From positions 1 through 20,256 of the IMG/VR virus record IMGVR_UViG_3300042540_001091: a stretch of 20,256 nt of DNA; one strand, 5' to 3'. Shown piece after piece: positions 6,719 through 12,796 of this stretch. This DNA is from a virus. The notes below the pieces were generated by a model that was not told the DNA's origin, did not search any database, and saw only the letters and a list, made by a program, of their open reading frames with translations. A program made the position numbers and the translations under genes. Position 1 is the stretch's first letter. Each line of letters starts with the position of its first letter.

Positions 6719-7282
6719 ATGTCACCAGAATTACAAAATAAATTAATTGAAAAGTATCCTGTCTTGTTTAAAGATAGGTTTAAGTCACCTAAAGAGTCTC
6801 TCATGTGCTTTGGCTGTGAGTTTCAAGATGGCTGGTATAAGATCTTTGACGACCTTTGTCATTACCTAACTCGTCTCTCTAAAGGAGAGCAACTCGTAAA
6901 GCTTAAACCAGAACTTGAAACAAAAGAGAATTACGGCTACATGTACGTAAAGAGTCCTGCGATTTCTTTTACTCAGGTTAAAGAGAAGTACGGCACCATG
7001 AGGGTATATTGGATTGGTAACGGTGTTGATAACTGGGATGAGATTATGAGTAAGATCGATGATAGTGTTAAGACTGATAATCTCTTTAACAAATACTATG
7101 ATAGAGTTGAGAACGCTATTGACTATGTAGAGTTTCTATCCGGTAAAGTTTGTGAAGAGTGTGGAGAGCCCGGCAAGGTTTATACTAACGGGTGGTATGT
7201 ATCCCGGTGTAAGAAGCACGCCATAGAGCACTACGGGTTCGATCCTGATGAAGATGACTCTGAAAAAGATCAAGAATTTTAA
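6719..7282 (+). CDS. Hypothetical phage protein with C-terminal zinc-ribbon-like motif
   Basis: A 187-residue protein. The N-terminal part (LIEKYPVLF, then CFGCEFQDGWYKIFDDLC) and the QVKEKYGTMRVYW segment are typical of a phage family of unknown function. Near residues 143-167 there is C-EECG-EPGKVYTNGWYVSRC-KKH: CxxC, a short beta hairpin, then C-x-x-H, likely binding one zinc ion. The C-terminal tail is very acidic (DPDEDDSEKDQEF). The zinc ribbon suggests nucleic-acid or protein binding, but nothing defines a reaction. It is the last gene of the tight plus-strand cluster; a 47-base AT-rich gap follows. Confidence 0.65.
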   Translation: MSPELQNKLIEKYPVLFKDRFKSPKESLMCFGCEFQDGWYKIFDDLCHYLTRLSKGEQLVKLKPELETKENYGYMYVKSPAISFTQVKEKYGTMRVYWIGNGVDNWDEIMSKIDDSVKTDNLFNKYYDRVENAIDYVEFLSGKVCEECGEPGKVYTNGWYVSRCKKHAIEHYGFDPDEDDSEKDQEF

Positions 7283-7291
7283 AATAGTTAG

Positions 7292-7319
7292 TTGAAATAC
7301 CAAAAATATTATATATTAT
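7292..7319 (+). promoter_or_regulatory. Possible sigma70-type promoter upstream of the GC-rich orphan gene
   Basis: TTGAAA at 7292-7297 and TATTAT at 7314-7319 are separated by 16 bases, each one mismatch from the sigma70 consensus. The expected start of transcription would be around 7326, only a few bases before ATG 7330, so the mRNA would be almost leaderless. The region is so AT-rich that a chance match is quite possible. Confidence 0.35.
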
Positions 7320-7329
7320 TAAACGCGTT

Positions 7330-7575
7330 ATGAAAAACACAAACACCAACATTACTACGATGAGTCTTGACGAAATCGCAAGCTTTTACATTCCGGCCAA
7401 TGCGCCTAAGAATGTTAAGTCCTGCATCGTTGAGAACTATCTCGATACTACCCGCTATGAATTCCTCGGGTTTGTCGATCGCAGCAATACCGCCATCCTC
7501 CGCCAACGCTTCCATAGCGTCCGCGACAACAATGGCCGTTTCGCTAAGATCCGCAATACTCGCCGCGCTCGCTAA
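7330..7575 (+). CDS. Orphan small basic protein with GC-rich codon use
   Basis: An 81-residue protein, polar at the N terminus (MKNTNTNITT) and strongly basic at the C terminus (RDNNGRFAKIRNTRRAR). It matches no family I recognise. Codon use differs sharply from its neighbours: of ten arginines nine use CGC and one CGT with no AGA, and many codons end in C, whereas the surrounding genes favour AGA and A/T-ending codons. It stands alone, with a possible promoter directly upstream and a strong stem-loop directly downstream. This fits a highly expressed single-gene unit, such as an early host-takeover or nucleic-acid-binding protein, or a recent transfer. ATG 7330 has no Shine-Dalgarno site; Met11 is an alternative start. 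Confidence 0.65.
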   Translation: MKNTNTNITTMSLDEIASFYIPANAPKNVKSCIVENYLDTTRYEFLGFVDRSNTAILRQRFHSVRDNNGRFAKIRNTRRAR

Positions 7576-7597
7576 CCGGTAAGTAGTAGAACATCAT

Positions 7598-7632
7598 GAA
7601 CCCGGTTTTGGGCTTGACTCAGAACCGGGTTC
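7598..7632 (+). terminator. Strong stem-loop after the orphan gene (possible terminator, no U-tract)
   Basis: The arms 7598-7609 and 7621-7632 pair over 12 bp (ten Watson-Crick from GAACCCGGTT/AACCGGGTTC, then one G-U and one A-U) around an 11-nt loop. It is among the most stable-looking hairpins in the window. No run of T follows (next bases CTGTTAAAC), so it is not a classical intrinsic terminator; it could be an mRNA 3'-end stabiliser. AACCGG at 7574-7579 could pair with CCGGTT at 7602-7607 as an alternative fold. Confidence 0.45.
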
Positions 7633-7648
7633 CTGTTAAACTGATGTC

Positions 7649-7936
7649 ATGAAAAAATTAGAAATCACATTTAGCAAAAAAGGTTTTAACTACTCGCAGG
7701 TTACCCGTAAAGGTAATTTTGCAATTTACGAGCAGCAAAATACTAAGGTTAAAAACGGTTCAAAAAACTACGAAGTTGTTGAGATTAAATCCCACAATGG
7801 TTACGAGATCGGTGGTTCAAAGATTGCGGCGGCAGAAGTTTATCCTGGGTCGTCTCAGTGGGGTCTTCTCGGGTGGACTTACACTGATTTAAAATCAGCT
7901 GAGAACAGATTTAACAAGCTTGTCAAAGGAAAGTGA
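7649..7936 (+). CDS. Small phage hypothetical protein (beta-rich)
   Basis: A 95-residue protein of a type common in T4-like phages: [20 protein letters not shown], then a Y-E-V-V-E-I strand, an [19 protein letters not shown] segment, and a final helix ([11 protein letters not shown]). The order strand-strand-strand-helix and the conserved-looking P-G-S-S-Q-W-G-x-x-G-W-T-Y suggest a small alpha/beta domain. I know of no function. It lies 16 bases after the stem-loop. Its last 42 bases overlap the 3' end of the convergent DUF6496-like gene, which is unusually long for two real genes. Confidence 0.6.
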   Translation: MKKLEITFSKKGFNYSQVTRKGNFAIYEQQNTKVKNGSKNYEVVEIKSHNGYEIGGSKIAAAEVYPGSSQWGLLGWTYTDLKSAENRFNKLVKGK

Positions 7937-8113
7937 TTCATTTGGATTCTCTTTCCCGGCCTTCGACAACGCGATGGCAACAGCTTGTTTTTGGGCTGCT
8001 TTTTTGGATTCGGGTTTTGAAGAACCGATCTTTCCAGATTTTTTATAAGCGCCCATAAGCTCTTTAACGTTTTGGTTTATTGTTTTTTGAGATGATCCAG
8101 ATTTTAGTGGCAT
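7895..8113 (-). CDS. DUF6496-like small basic protein with a targeting-like C-terminal extension
   Basis: I take ATG 8113 as the start, giving 72 residues beginning [20 protein letters not shown]. An upstream in-frame start at 8170 would add hydrophobic residues that the family lacks and would run into the divergent gene. The MPLK-x-G-x-S-x-K-x-I-x-x-N-x-x-E-L opening and the [18 protein letters not shown] segment are the signature I associate with DUF6496, short proteins in phages and bacteria of unknown role. Family members usually end shortly after SKAGK. Here about 18 residues follow, ending [13 protein letters not shown], which resembles the N-terminal leader FDKLVEQIL of the protein at 2209. 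The tail is encoded where the gene overlaps the convergent gene. Confidence 0.65.
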   Translation of the reverse strand: MPLKSGSSQKTINQNVKELMGAYKKSGKIGSSKPESKKAAQKQAVAIALSKAGKENPNESLSFDKLVKSVLS

Positions 8114-8117
8114 ATTA

Positions 8118-8131
8118 TGCTTAATTAAGCA
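8118..8131. promoter_or_regulatory. 14-bp perfect palindrome between divergent genes
   Basis: TGCTTAATTAAGCA is a perfect palindrome in the 30-base gap between the divergent starts at 8113 (-) and 8144 (+). Its position, with each start codon about 4-12 bases from an arm, would suit a dimeric repressor acting on both genes. It could also be chance in AT-rich DNA. No protein is identified for it. Confidence 0.4.
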
Positions 8132-8143
8132 ATATATTACAAA

Positions 8144-8698
8144 ATGGCTGCAGTAAAACAAAAACGTCAAAAGAGAGTAGATCTAGTTTGTATCTTAACT
8201 GGAGAGGTAACTCCTAAGCAGCCTAGAGCTCGAGTCGAAAAACAGGCTAAGAAGCTTAAGTTTGGGGACGTTGAAGATTACATCAATTATTTTATTAACC
8301 GAGAAGCTCGTAAATTACTTGGTAAAGGTCATTCGGAATTAGAAATTCGAAAACAGTTTAACTGTAAAGAAACAAAGTCTATTCCCTTTCATGTACTGAA
8401 GTGTTACGTTAAGAAGTTTAAATCAAAGGACGCTGTAGATAGAAAGAGACAAAAGAAGGTAGCAGATGATTATAAACACAAGCCTATTATTGTTCAGTGG
8501 AAAGGTTCAGAACCTATTAATATGGTTAAGAACAAAGACGTTTGTGCTGAAGTTACTCAATTTGCCTGCTGGCGTCCTGATATATATCTTGATTTAGGTT
8601 GTGAGGCCTGTATACTAAAAGACAATTGCGCTTGCCCTATTAAGAATCTCAAGCGAAAACCTCATGATAGACGACCTAAAAAAGCTAAAAGTATTTGA
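8144..8698 (+). CDS. Basic hypothetical protein with C-terminal Cys cluster
   Basis: A 184-residue, strongly basic protein. The N terminus is Lys/Arg-rich ([20 protein letters not shown]), followed by a helical domain ([20 protein letters not shown]). The C-terminal third has C-x19 or so spaced cysteines ending in [17 protein letters not shown]: five Cys within about 15 residues, likely a zinc-binding knuckle or ribbon. The tail is Lys/Arg-rich ([14 protein letters not shown]). These features suggest DNA or RNA binding. It overlaps the downstream PD-(D/E)XK nuclease gene by 35 bases, so the two probably function or are at least expressed together. I do not recognise a named family. Confidence 0.6.
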   Translation: MAAVKQKRQKRVDLVCILTGEVTPKQPRARVEKQAKKLKFGDVEDYINYFINREARKLLGKGHSELEIRKQFNCKETKSIPFHVLKCYVKKFKSKDAVDRKRQKKVADDYKHKPIIVQWKGSEPINMVKNKDVCAEVTQFACWRPDIYLDLGCEACILKDNCACPIKNLKRKPHDRRPKKAKSI

Positions 8699-9467
8699 TC
8701 GAATCACATTTTACGACGACAAACATTCGTATAAAATTGATGGTCAACCTTCTGCTAAAGTATCCGTAACTGGATTAGTTAATACCGTCAAAGAGCCTTT
8801 TGACGAAGAGAAGTGGGCCGGGATTAAAGCTAAAGAGATGGGCATCTCCCCTGAAGAGATGAAACTTCTTTGGAAGAAAAATAACCAGATGGCAACCTAT
8901 CAGGGTTCTACTCTTCACAATTACATTGACAATTTTTATCAAAATAAAGTTAAGCCTTACGATAGAAATCTAGCTAAAGCTATTCTTGGAGATGTTTTGC
9001 ATGATAAAATGTACGGTAATTTAAAAGTTCTTGTCAAGCAGTTTATGAACTTTTATAATGATACAAAAGATTATATCCTTCCTGTTAAAAATGAATTTGT
9101 TGTTGGAGATTTAGAAGATACAAAAGTCTGTGGTATGTTGGATATGTTAGCGTACAATACTGAGACCAAGAAATATGAGATCTACGATTTTAAGACCAAT
9201 AAAAGATTTAGTTTAGTTTCTGACTTTGAAAAGAAACTTCAATACCCCGTTCAGCATCTTGACGAATGCGAACTAAACATTTATTCTTTACAGCTATCTT
9301 TATATAAAATTTTTATACAAAAGTATGCAAAGATAGAGATTGATAAACTTAAAGTAGTTTGGTTTTCAGTTAATAACGAAAACTATAAGATAATCGAACT
9401 AGACTATCTTCAGAATGAATGTTTAGCTTTAATGGCTGAGCACTCAATTAAGAATACGAGTCAGTGA
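8664..9467 (+). CDS. PD-(D/E)XK (RecB/Cas4-like) exonuclease
   Basis: A 267-residue protein with a PD-(D/E)XK nuclease core: His85 in GSTLHNYID, Glu144 in NEFVVG, Asp160 in CGMLDML, Asp175-x-Lys177 in EIYDFKTNK, and QLSLYK at 210-215. This order matches RecB-family and Cas4-like single-strand or lambda-type exonucleases and also phage exonucleases used in recombination. No iron-sulphur cysteine cluster of Cas4 type is visible. In a T4-like phage with primase and UvsY nearby, a role in DNA end processing, degradation of host DNA or recombination is likely, but substrate polarity is not readable. It starts at ATG 8664 inside the preceding gene, and its last 24 bases overlap the convergent membrane protein gene. 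Confidence 0.8.
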   Translation: MIDDLKKLKVFDRITFYDDKHSYKIDGQPSAKVSVTGLVNTVKEPFDEEKWAGIKAKEMGISPEEMKLLWKKNNQMATYQGSTLHNYIDNFYQNKVKPYDRNLAKAILGDVLHDKMYGNLKVLVKQFMNFYNDTKDYILPVKNEFVVGDLEDTKVCGMLDMLAYNTETKKYEIYDFKTNKRFSLVSDFEKKLQYPVQHLDECELNIYSLQLSLYKIFIQKYAKIEIDKLKVVWFSVNNENYKIIELDYLQNECLALMAEHSIKNTSQ

Positions 9468-9803
9468 AAAGTAAACAAACAAAGATGTTATATAATAAAC
9501 AGGCGTGTATAGAATTGAAAATGTCAAGCATGCCCCGACAATGGAAAGCCAAAAACCTAAACAAATAGGGCAAGTTATTAGCATTATTAAAAATTTACAA
9601 ATTGAACATTGAAATAAAATGTTCTTTTTTATTAATAAAAAATACGGAAATGTTAGGTTATTAGTATCATCCTCGTATCCTAAAAGTATTTTCTTTAAAC
9701 CAAATAGTTTACAATATTCAACAAAAGCATTACTCTGAAACCATACTACTAAAATTGCTACAATTAGACAGACTGTATTAATAAAAACAAGTATGTTTTC
9801 CAT
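9444..9803 (-). CDS. Multi-span membrane protein
   Basis: A 119-residue protein with three or so hydrophobic segments: residues ~3-22 (NILVFINTVCLIVAILVVWF), ~66-84 (around LIMLITCPICLGFWLSIVG) and ~88-115 (to the C terminus), with a charged loop between the first two. CPICLGFW in the second span is a motif I have seen in short phage membrane proteins of unknown function; the C-P-x-C could bind a metal or form a disulphide. It is preceded by a perfect TATAAATA late-type promoter 16 nt upstream. Role (envelope change, lysis timing, superinfection exclusion) unknown. Confidence 0.65.
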   Translation of the reverse strand: MENILVFINTVCLIVAILVVWFQSNAFVEYCKLFGLKKILLGYEDDTNNLTFPYFLLIKKNILFQCSICKFLIMLITCPICLGFWLSIVGACLTFSILYTPVYYITSLFVYFSLTRILN

Positions 9804-9808
9804 AAATA
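9801..9808 (+). promoter_or_regulatory. Late-type promoter CATAAATA for the plus-strand gene at 9827
   Basis: CATAAATA matches the N-A-T-A-A-A-T-A late promoter pattern and lies 18 nt before ATG 9827. It faces the TATAAATA on the other strand at 9820-9827, so the two motifs form an inverted pair in a 23-base gap. It overlaps the ATG of the divergent gene. Confidence 0.5.
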
Positions 9809-9819
9809 TACGTATAAAC

Positions 9820-9827
9820 TATTTATA
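9820..9827 (-). promoter_or_regulatory. Perfect T4-type late promoter TATAAATA for the gene at 9803
   Basis: On the minus strand TATAAATA sits 16 nt before ATG 9803. It is an exact match to the T4 late promoter core recognised by the gp55 sigma factor with the gp45 clamp. It lies over the first base of the divergent gene's ATG. Transcription would start about 6 nt beyond it and leave a leader of about 10 nt. Confidence 0.55.
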
Positions 9828-10258
9828 TGAAATTTGAGAATTTATACAGAAATGTCTTTTTAACGGAACAAGATAGTATTGACACGAAAGAAGATCAAGA
9901 CTCAATACAGCCTGATGAACCTGTTGAAAATCCTGATGTACCGGTTGTTCCTCAACCGGAGGACTTTAACGTAGATCCTGCTCCAGTTGCTCAGCCTGTA
10001 GGAGACGCCGGGTCTATTAAAAATTATATTATGAAGCTAGAAGAATTTGCTGATTCTTTGAACGGGGTTGATTCAGGTTCTTTACAGCAAATGGTTACTG
10101 ATATGGATAGAGCTGGCTCTTTATTCCAAGGTATTTCCCGCGAAACATCCTCCGATATTATTAAACTTGCTGAACAGACAAGACAGTTATCTGAAATTCT
10201 TAAAGGTTTTATTATTAACTCCGCTAAGCGTCAGAGAGATCTTGCTGCCGGTCAGTAA
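9827..10258 (+). CDS. Acidic virion-internal or scaffold-core candidate with targeting-like leader
   Basis: A 143-residue protein. Residues 1-14 (MKFENLYRNVFLTE) are an amphipathic leader ending L-T-E, matching the T4-like capsid-targeting pattern. Residues ~16-60 are acidic and proline-rich (many Asp, Glu, Pro and Val, for example PDEPVENPDVPVVPQPEDF) and probably disordered. From ~61 to the end is a helical domain with repeating hydrophobic positions (KNYIMKLEEFADSL, IIKLAEQTRQLSEILKGF). Small acidic, helical prohead-core components such as T4 gp67/gp68 and internal proteins have a comparable layout. I cannot equate it to a particular one. A late-type promoter lies upstream, and the primase gene follows after 17 bases. 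Confidence 0.6.
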   Translation: MKFENLYRNVFLTEQDSIDTKEDQDSIQPDEPVENPDVPVVPQPEDFNVDPAPVAQPVGDAGSIKNYIMKLEEFADSLNGVDSGSLQQMVTDMDRAGSLFQGISRETSSDIIKLAEQTRQLSEILKGFIINSAKRQRDLAAGQ

Positions 10259-10275
10259 GCCTATATAATATAGGG

Positions 10276-11280
10276 GTGGAAGGTCTACCTCAAGATTATG
10301 TCATACAGGCTCTCTACTCCTACTGCAAAAGACCTGTATACAAAAAGTACCAAAGAGTTTACAACGCAGAGTGTTGCGTTTGTGGGGAAGGTAGTTCTGC
10401 TGGTCGCAAGCGTCGGCTTTTTTATTTTCCAGACGATCGGTATTTTTATTGCTTTAATTGTTCTCGGTCTTGGTCTGAGCTTAGTTGGATTCATGAGATC
10501 ACTAAAAAGTCTATTCCGGAAATCTTAAGAGAAACTAAAAACTTTGTTCCAACTTCTCAGGTTCAAAATAAAATCCAAAAACAAAACGAAGCTGTCAAGC
10601 AAGTCGATATACCTTCGATCCCTGATGACTCAATTGACATTTGTGATCCCTCTCAAGTAGATTATTACAAAGATAATAAATTCATTAAAAAAGTAATTGA
10701 TTATTGTCAGTCGAGAAGATTGTTTAGTGCTGTCAATAAACCGAAATCTTTATATGTATCTTTTAAGGATAAGGTGCATAAAAATAGGCTTATAATTCCT
10801 TTTTATGGAGAGTCTGGTAAAATAGAGTCTTACCAGTCAAGAACACTTGACGGGGATACATACCCGAAATATCTAACAAAGTACGGAGAAAAGAGCCTTT
10901 ACGGCGAGAATAATATAGATAATGATATTCCTTACATCTTTATCTTTGAAGGCCCTATTGATGCTATGTTTGTTAAAAACGCTGTGGCAGTTGGTGGCTC
11001 CTCAATGACTGATAAACAAGAAGCTTTTATTAAGAAGTGTTTCGGTAAAGAGATAATATACGTTTACGATAACGATAAGAACAATAAAGAGATGTCTAAG
11101 AAGATTAAAAACCTTATTAAACAAAATAAAAAACTCTTTGTATGGCCTAAAGAGCTTAAGAAGTATAAAGATATTAACGAAATTTGCTGTAACCTTTGCT
11201 TAGATGAATTACCTTACAAGTTTATTGTACAAAATTCTTACTCTGGAGTTGAAGCTATAATGAAACAAAAGGTCACTTAA
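10276..11280 (+). CDS. DNA primase (T4 gp61-like)
   Basis: A 334-residue primase, close to T4 gp61 in length. The N-terminal zinc-binding domain has Cys33/Cys34-x-Cys36 and Cys59-x-x-Cys62 (CHC2-type, 'YCFNC' at the second pair). A linker region with KQNE repeats follows, then a TOPRIM domain with the Glu motif IFIFEGPIDAMFV (Glu about 224), a Gly-rich turn AVGGSS, and the second acidic motif YVYDNDKNN (about 263-268). Such primases make RNA primers at the fork with the T4 gp41-type helicase. The start is GTG 10276 after AGGG. The 3' end overlaps the convergent gene at 11273 by 8 bases. The primase is expected to be an early/middle gene, yet it follows a gene with a late-type promoter. Confidence 0.85.
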   Translation: MEGLPQDYVIQALYSYCKRPVYKKYQRVYNAECCVCGEGSSAGRKRRLFYFPDDRYFYCFNCSRSWSELSWIHEITKKSIPEILRETKNFVPTSQVQNKIQKQNEAVKQVDIPSIPDDSIDICDPSQVDYYKDNKFIKKVIDYCQSRRLFSAVNKPKSLYVSFKDKVHKNRLIIPFYGESGKIESYQSRTLDGDTYPKYLTKYGEKSLYGENNIDNDIPYIFIFEGPIDAMFVKNAVAVGGSSMTDKQEAFIKKCFGKEIIYVYDNDKNNKEMSKKIKNLIKQNKKLFVWPKELKKYKDINEICCNLCLDELPYKFIVQNSYSGVEAIMKQKVT

Positions 11281-11512
11281 GATTACTTACACAGAAGTTA
11301 ATAGCCTTAAGAAATTTATCTTTGTAATTACGAATCGGTTTAACTTCTACTTCTGTTTCTGCCTCTTCAATCATTTGAAGTCTTGAAAATTCTTCTTTTA
11401 AGGATTTTAAAAACTTCTCTGAAAACTGAATTTGTTTTGGGTAACGAACTCTTGTAACAACCTTCATAGTTGTTGGAAAAAAACTCTCACAAAGTTGATC
11501 AAATTTATTCAT
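11273..11512 (-). CDS. Small hypothetical protein, weak targeting-like leader
   Basis: A 79-residue protein beginning MNKFDQLCESFFPTT. The pattern F-x-x-L-C-E resembles the leaders elsewhere, but the Glu falls at residue 9, earlier than in the others, so the resemblance is weak. The rest is charged and helical (KFLKSLKEEFSRLQMIEEAE) with a central basic stretch (VVTRVRYPKQIQFSEK). No domain is recognised. It is adjacent to the 417-residue leader-bearing protein, one base after that gene's stop, so both probably share a transcript. Confidence 0.55.
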   Translation of the reverse strand: MNKFDQLCESFFPTTMKVVTRVRYPKQIQFSEKFLKSLKEEFSRLQMIEEAETEVEVKPIRNYKDKFLKAINFCVSNLK

Positions 11513-11513
11513 A

Positions 11514-12767
11514 TTAATTTACAGGTCCCATTCCGGTTCTAAGGGCACCAATAGCCGAGACAGCATTTCCAATACGTTGTGCAGCACTTAAACGGGGTCT
11601 AATAAAATAAGCCATATCGGTTAAAGCTTTATAAAGAGCCTTTGCTTCTTTTGACGGATCTTTAGAAATAGCCGTTAGGTCGTACTTAGTGTCAGGTAAA
11701 TACTGACTTACACCGGTATCAATAAAAGATTTGTAATCAGTATTTGTAGCACTACCTATTTGCTGAGATATTTTTTCAATCTGTTGATCGTCGAGTATTG
11801 CTGTTTGCTGTTTATTATTTTGTTGGGTGTTGCTGTTTGTTGTTTTTTTGTTAAAAATATTATCAAAACTGTCGCCGTAGTTTTTTGTGTAACCGACTGC
11901 TGCTTCGTGTATGTTTAATGACTCTTTAGTTAAATACTTACTTCGTAACAAATAAATGTAATATTCGTACGCATGTATAGCAATATTTAAAATATTATTT
12001 GCTGTAATATCTTCTACCATTTTGCTAAAATCACCAGGTACTTTTTTAGGCCATAGCCTATCTTTAAGCCACCCTTGAGGGTTTTTGGCAAAATCACCTT
12101 GCTTATAACCAGTATATTTTTTAAATTCAAACAATATTGGTATTATAACACTTCTATTAAAAGGTTTAAAAAGTCCTTTTAATCCTGTAATTCTATCTAA
12201 AATAGGAATTCTTTTAGTAATTATTTTAGTTATTGCAGAGTGTACTGTATCAGATCCTAAACTTTGTATTGCAACCTGAGATAGTTTGTTTGTTTCGGAC
12301 ATTAAACTGCGCCATGCTCTATTTACATCAGGGTTTACGGGCTCGTAGTCCGTAACTGTTGAAGTGGCGATAATAGCTTTTGCTGTATTATTAAATATAG
12401 GTTCAAATGTTGCTGGATCCTGAGTGATTGCGTTAATTATTTGCGAGAGTGTAAATTCGCTTTTTTTATCATCTTTTATTTTTGTATAAATTTGTGCAAA
12501 AGCGTCAATAAAAGGTATATATCCTACTGCAGTATATTTTGCCGCTATATATCCGCCGCCTACTATTACATTAACTGCCTTTAAAATATCTCTAATAACA
12601 GGTGTTTGATTATACTGGGACGTATATGCGCCTACTACTCGCATAAACCCTGGCGACTTTTGTATATTTTGTATATCGTTAGTATTATCCTGTTGAGGGT
12701 CGACAGGATTTATAGTAGGCTCAGCTTCTAAAAGAATATTATGTACCAGCTTTTTAAAATTAAACAT
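11514..12767 (-). CDS. 417-residue protein with capsid-targeting-like leader
   Basis: The first 14 residues, MFNFKKLVHNILLE, form an amphipathic leader ending L-L-E and followed by AEPTINP, where cleavage after Glu would be expected in T4-type processing. Residues ~15-35 are Asn/Gln/Asp-rich. A hydrophobic Gly/Ala-rich stretch (NVIVGGGYIAAKYTAVGYIP, about residues 67-86) may be a buried or amphipathic helix. The remainder is helical, ending with a Gln/Asn-rich linker (NTQQNNKQQTAILDDQQIEK) and a last helical domain. I do not recognise a family. Size, position in the late block and leader together suggest a prohead core, internal or ejected protein. A late-promoter-like sequence and a 25-base inverted repeat lie immediately upstream. 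Confidence 0.6.
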   Translation of the reverse strand: MFNFKKLVHNILLEAEPTINPVDPQQDNTNDIQNIQKSPGFMRVVGAYTSQYNQTPVIRDILKAVNVIVGGGYIAAKYTAVGYIPFIDAFAQIYTKIKDDKKSEFTLSQIINAITQDPATFEPIFNNTAKAIIATSTVTDYEPVNPDVNRAWRSLMSETNKLSQVAIQSLGSDTVHSAITKIITKRIPILDRITGLKGLFKPFNRSVIIPILFEFKKYTGYKQGDFAKNPQGWLKDRLWPKKVPGDFSKMVEDITANNILNIAIHAYEYYIYLLRSKYLTKESLNIHEAAVGYTKNYGDSFDNIFNKKTTNSNTQQNNKQQTAILDDQQIEKISQQIGSATNTDYKSFIDTGVSQYLPDTKYDLTAISKDPSKEAKALYKALTDMAYFIRPRLSAAQRIGNAVSAIGALRTGMGPVN

Positions 12768-12771
12768 AGTA

Positions 12772-12796
12772 ATTTGTATTATTATTTAATACAAAT
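12772..12796 (-). repeat. 10-bp inverted repeat around a late-promoter-like box
   Basis: ATTTGTATTA (12772-12781) and TAATACAAAT (12787-12796) are perfect inverted copies separated by five bases. The right arm ends at the last base of the nucleotide-kinase stop, and the left arm ends 4 bases before the ATG at 12767. In minus-strand mRNA this makes a 10-bp AU-rich stem just in front of the start codon. ATTAAATA (12783-12790) lies inside the repeat. Confidence 0.5.
12783..12790 (-). promoter_or_regulatory. Late-promoter-like ATTAAATA before the 417-residue gene
   Basis: ATTAAATA lies on the minus strand 15 nt upstream of ATG 12767 and is one mismatch from N-A-T-A-A-A-T-A. It belongs to the series of similar boxes before late-block genes (see 17016, 17626, 18800 and 19856). 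Confidence 0.35.

Noticed and set aside
7230-7245. GGGTTCGATCC, resembling a tRNA T-loop
   Set aside because: It lies within the 187-residue gene (HYGFDPDEDD), and no acceptor stem or anticodon arm can be formed around it.
10298-10528. Hydrophobic 76-residue frame inside the primase
   Set aside because: It is an out-of-frame shadow of the primase zinc domain, which has clear motifs in its own frame.
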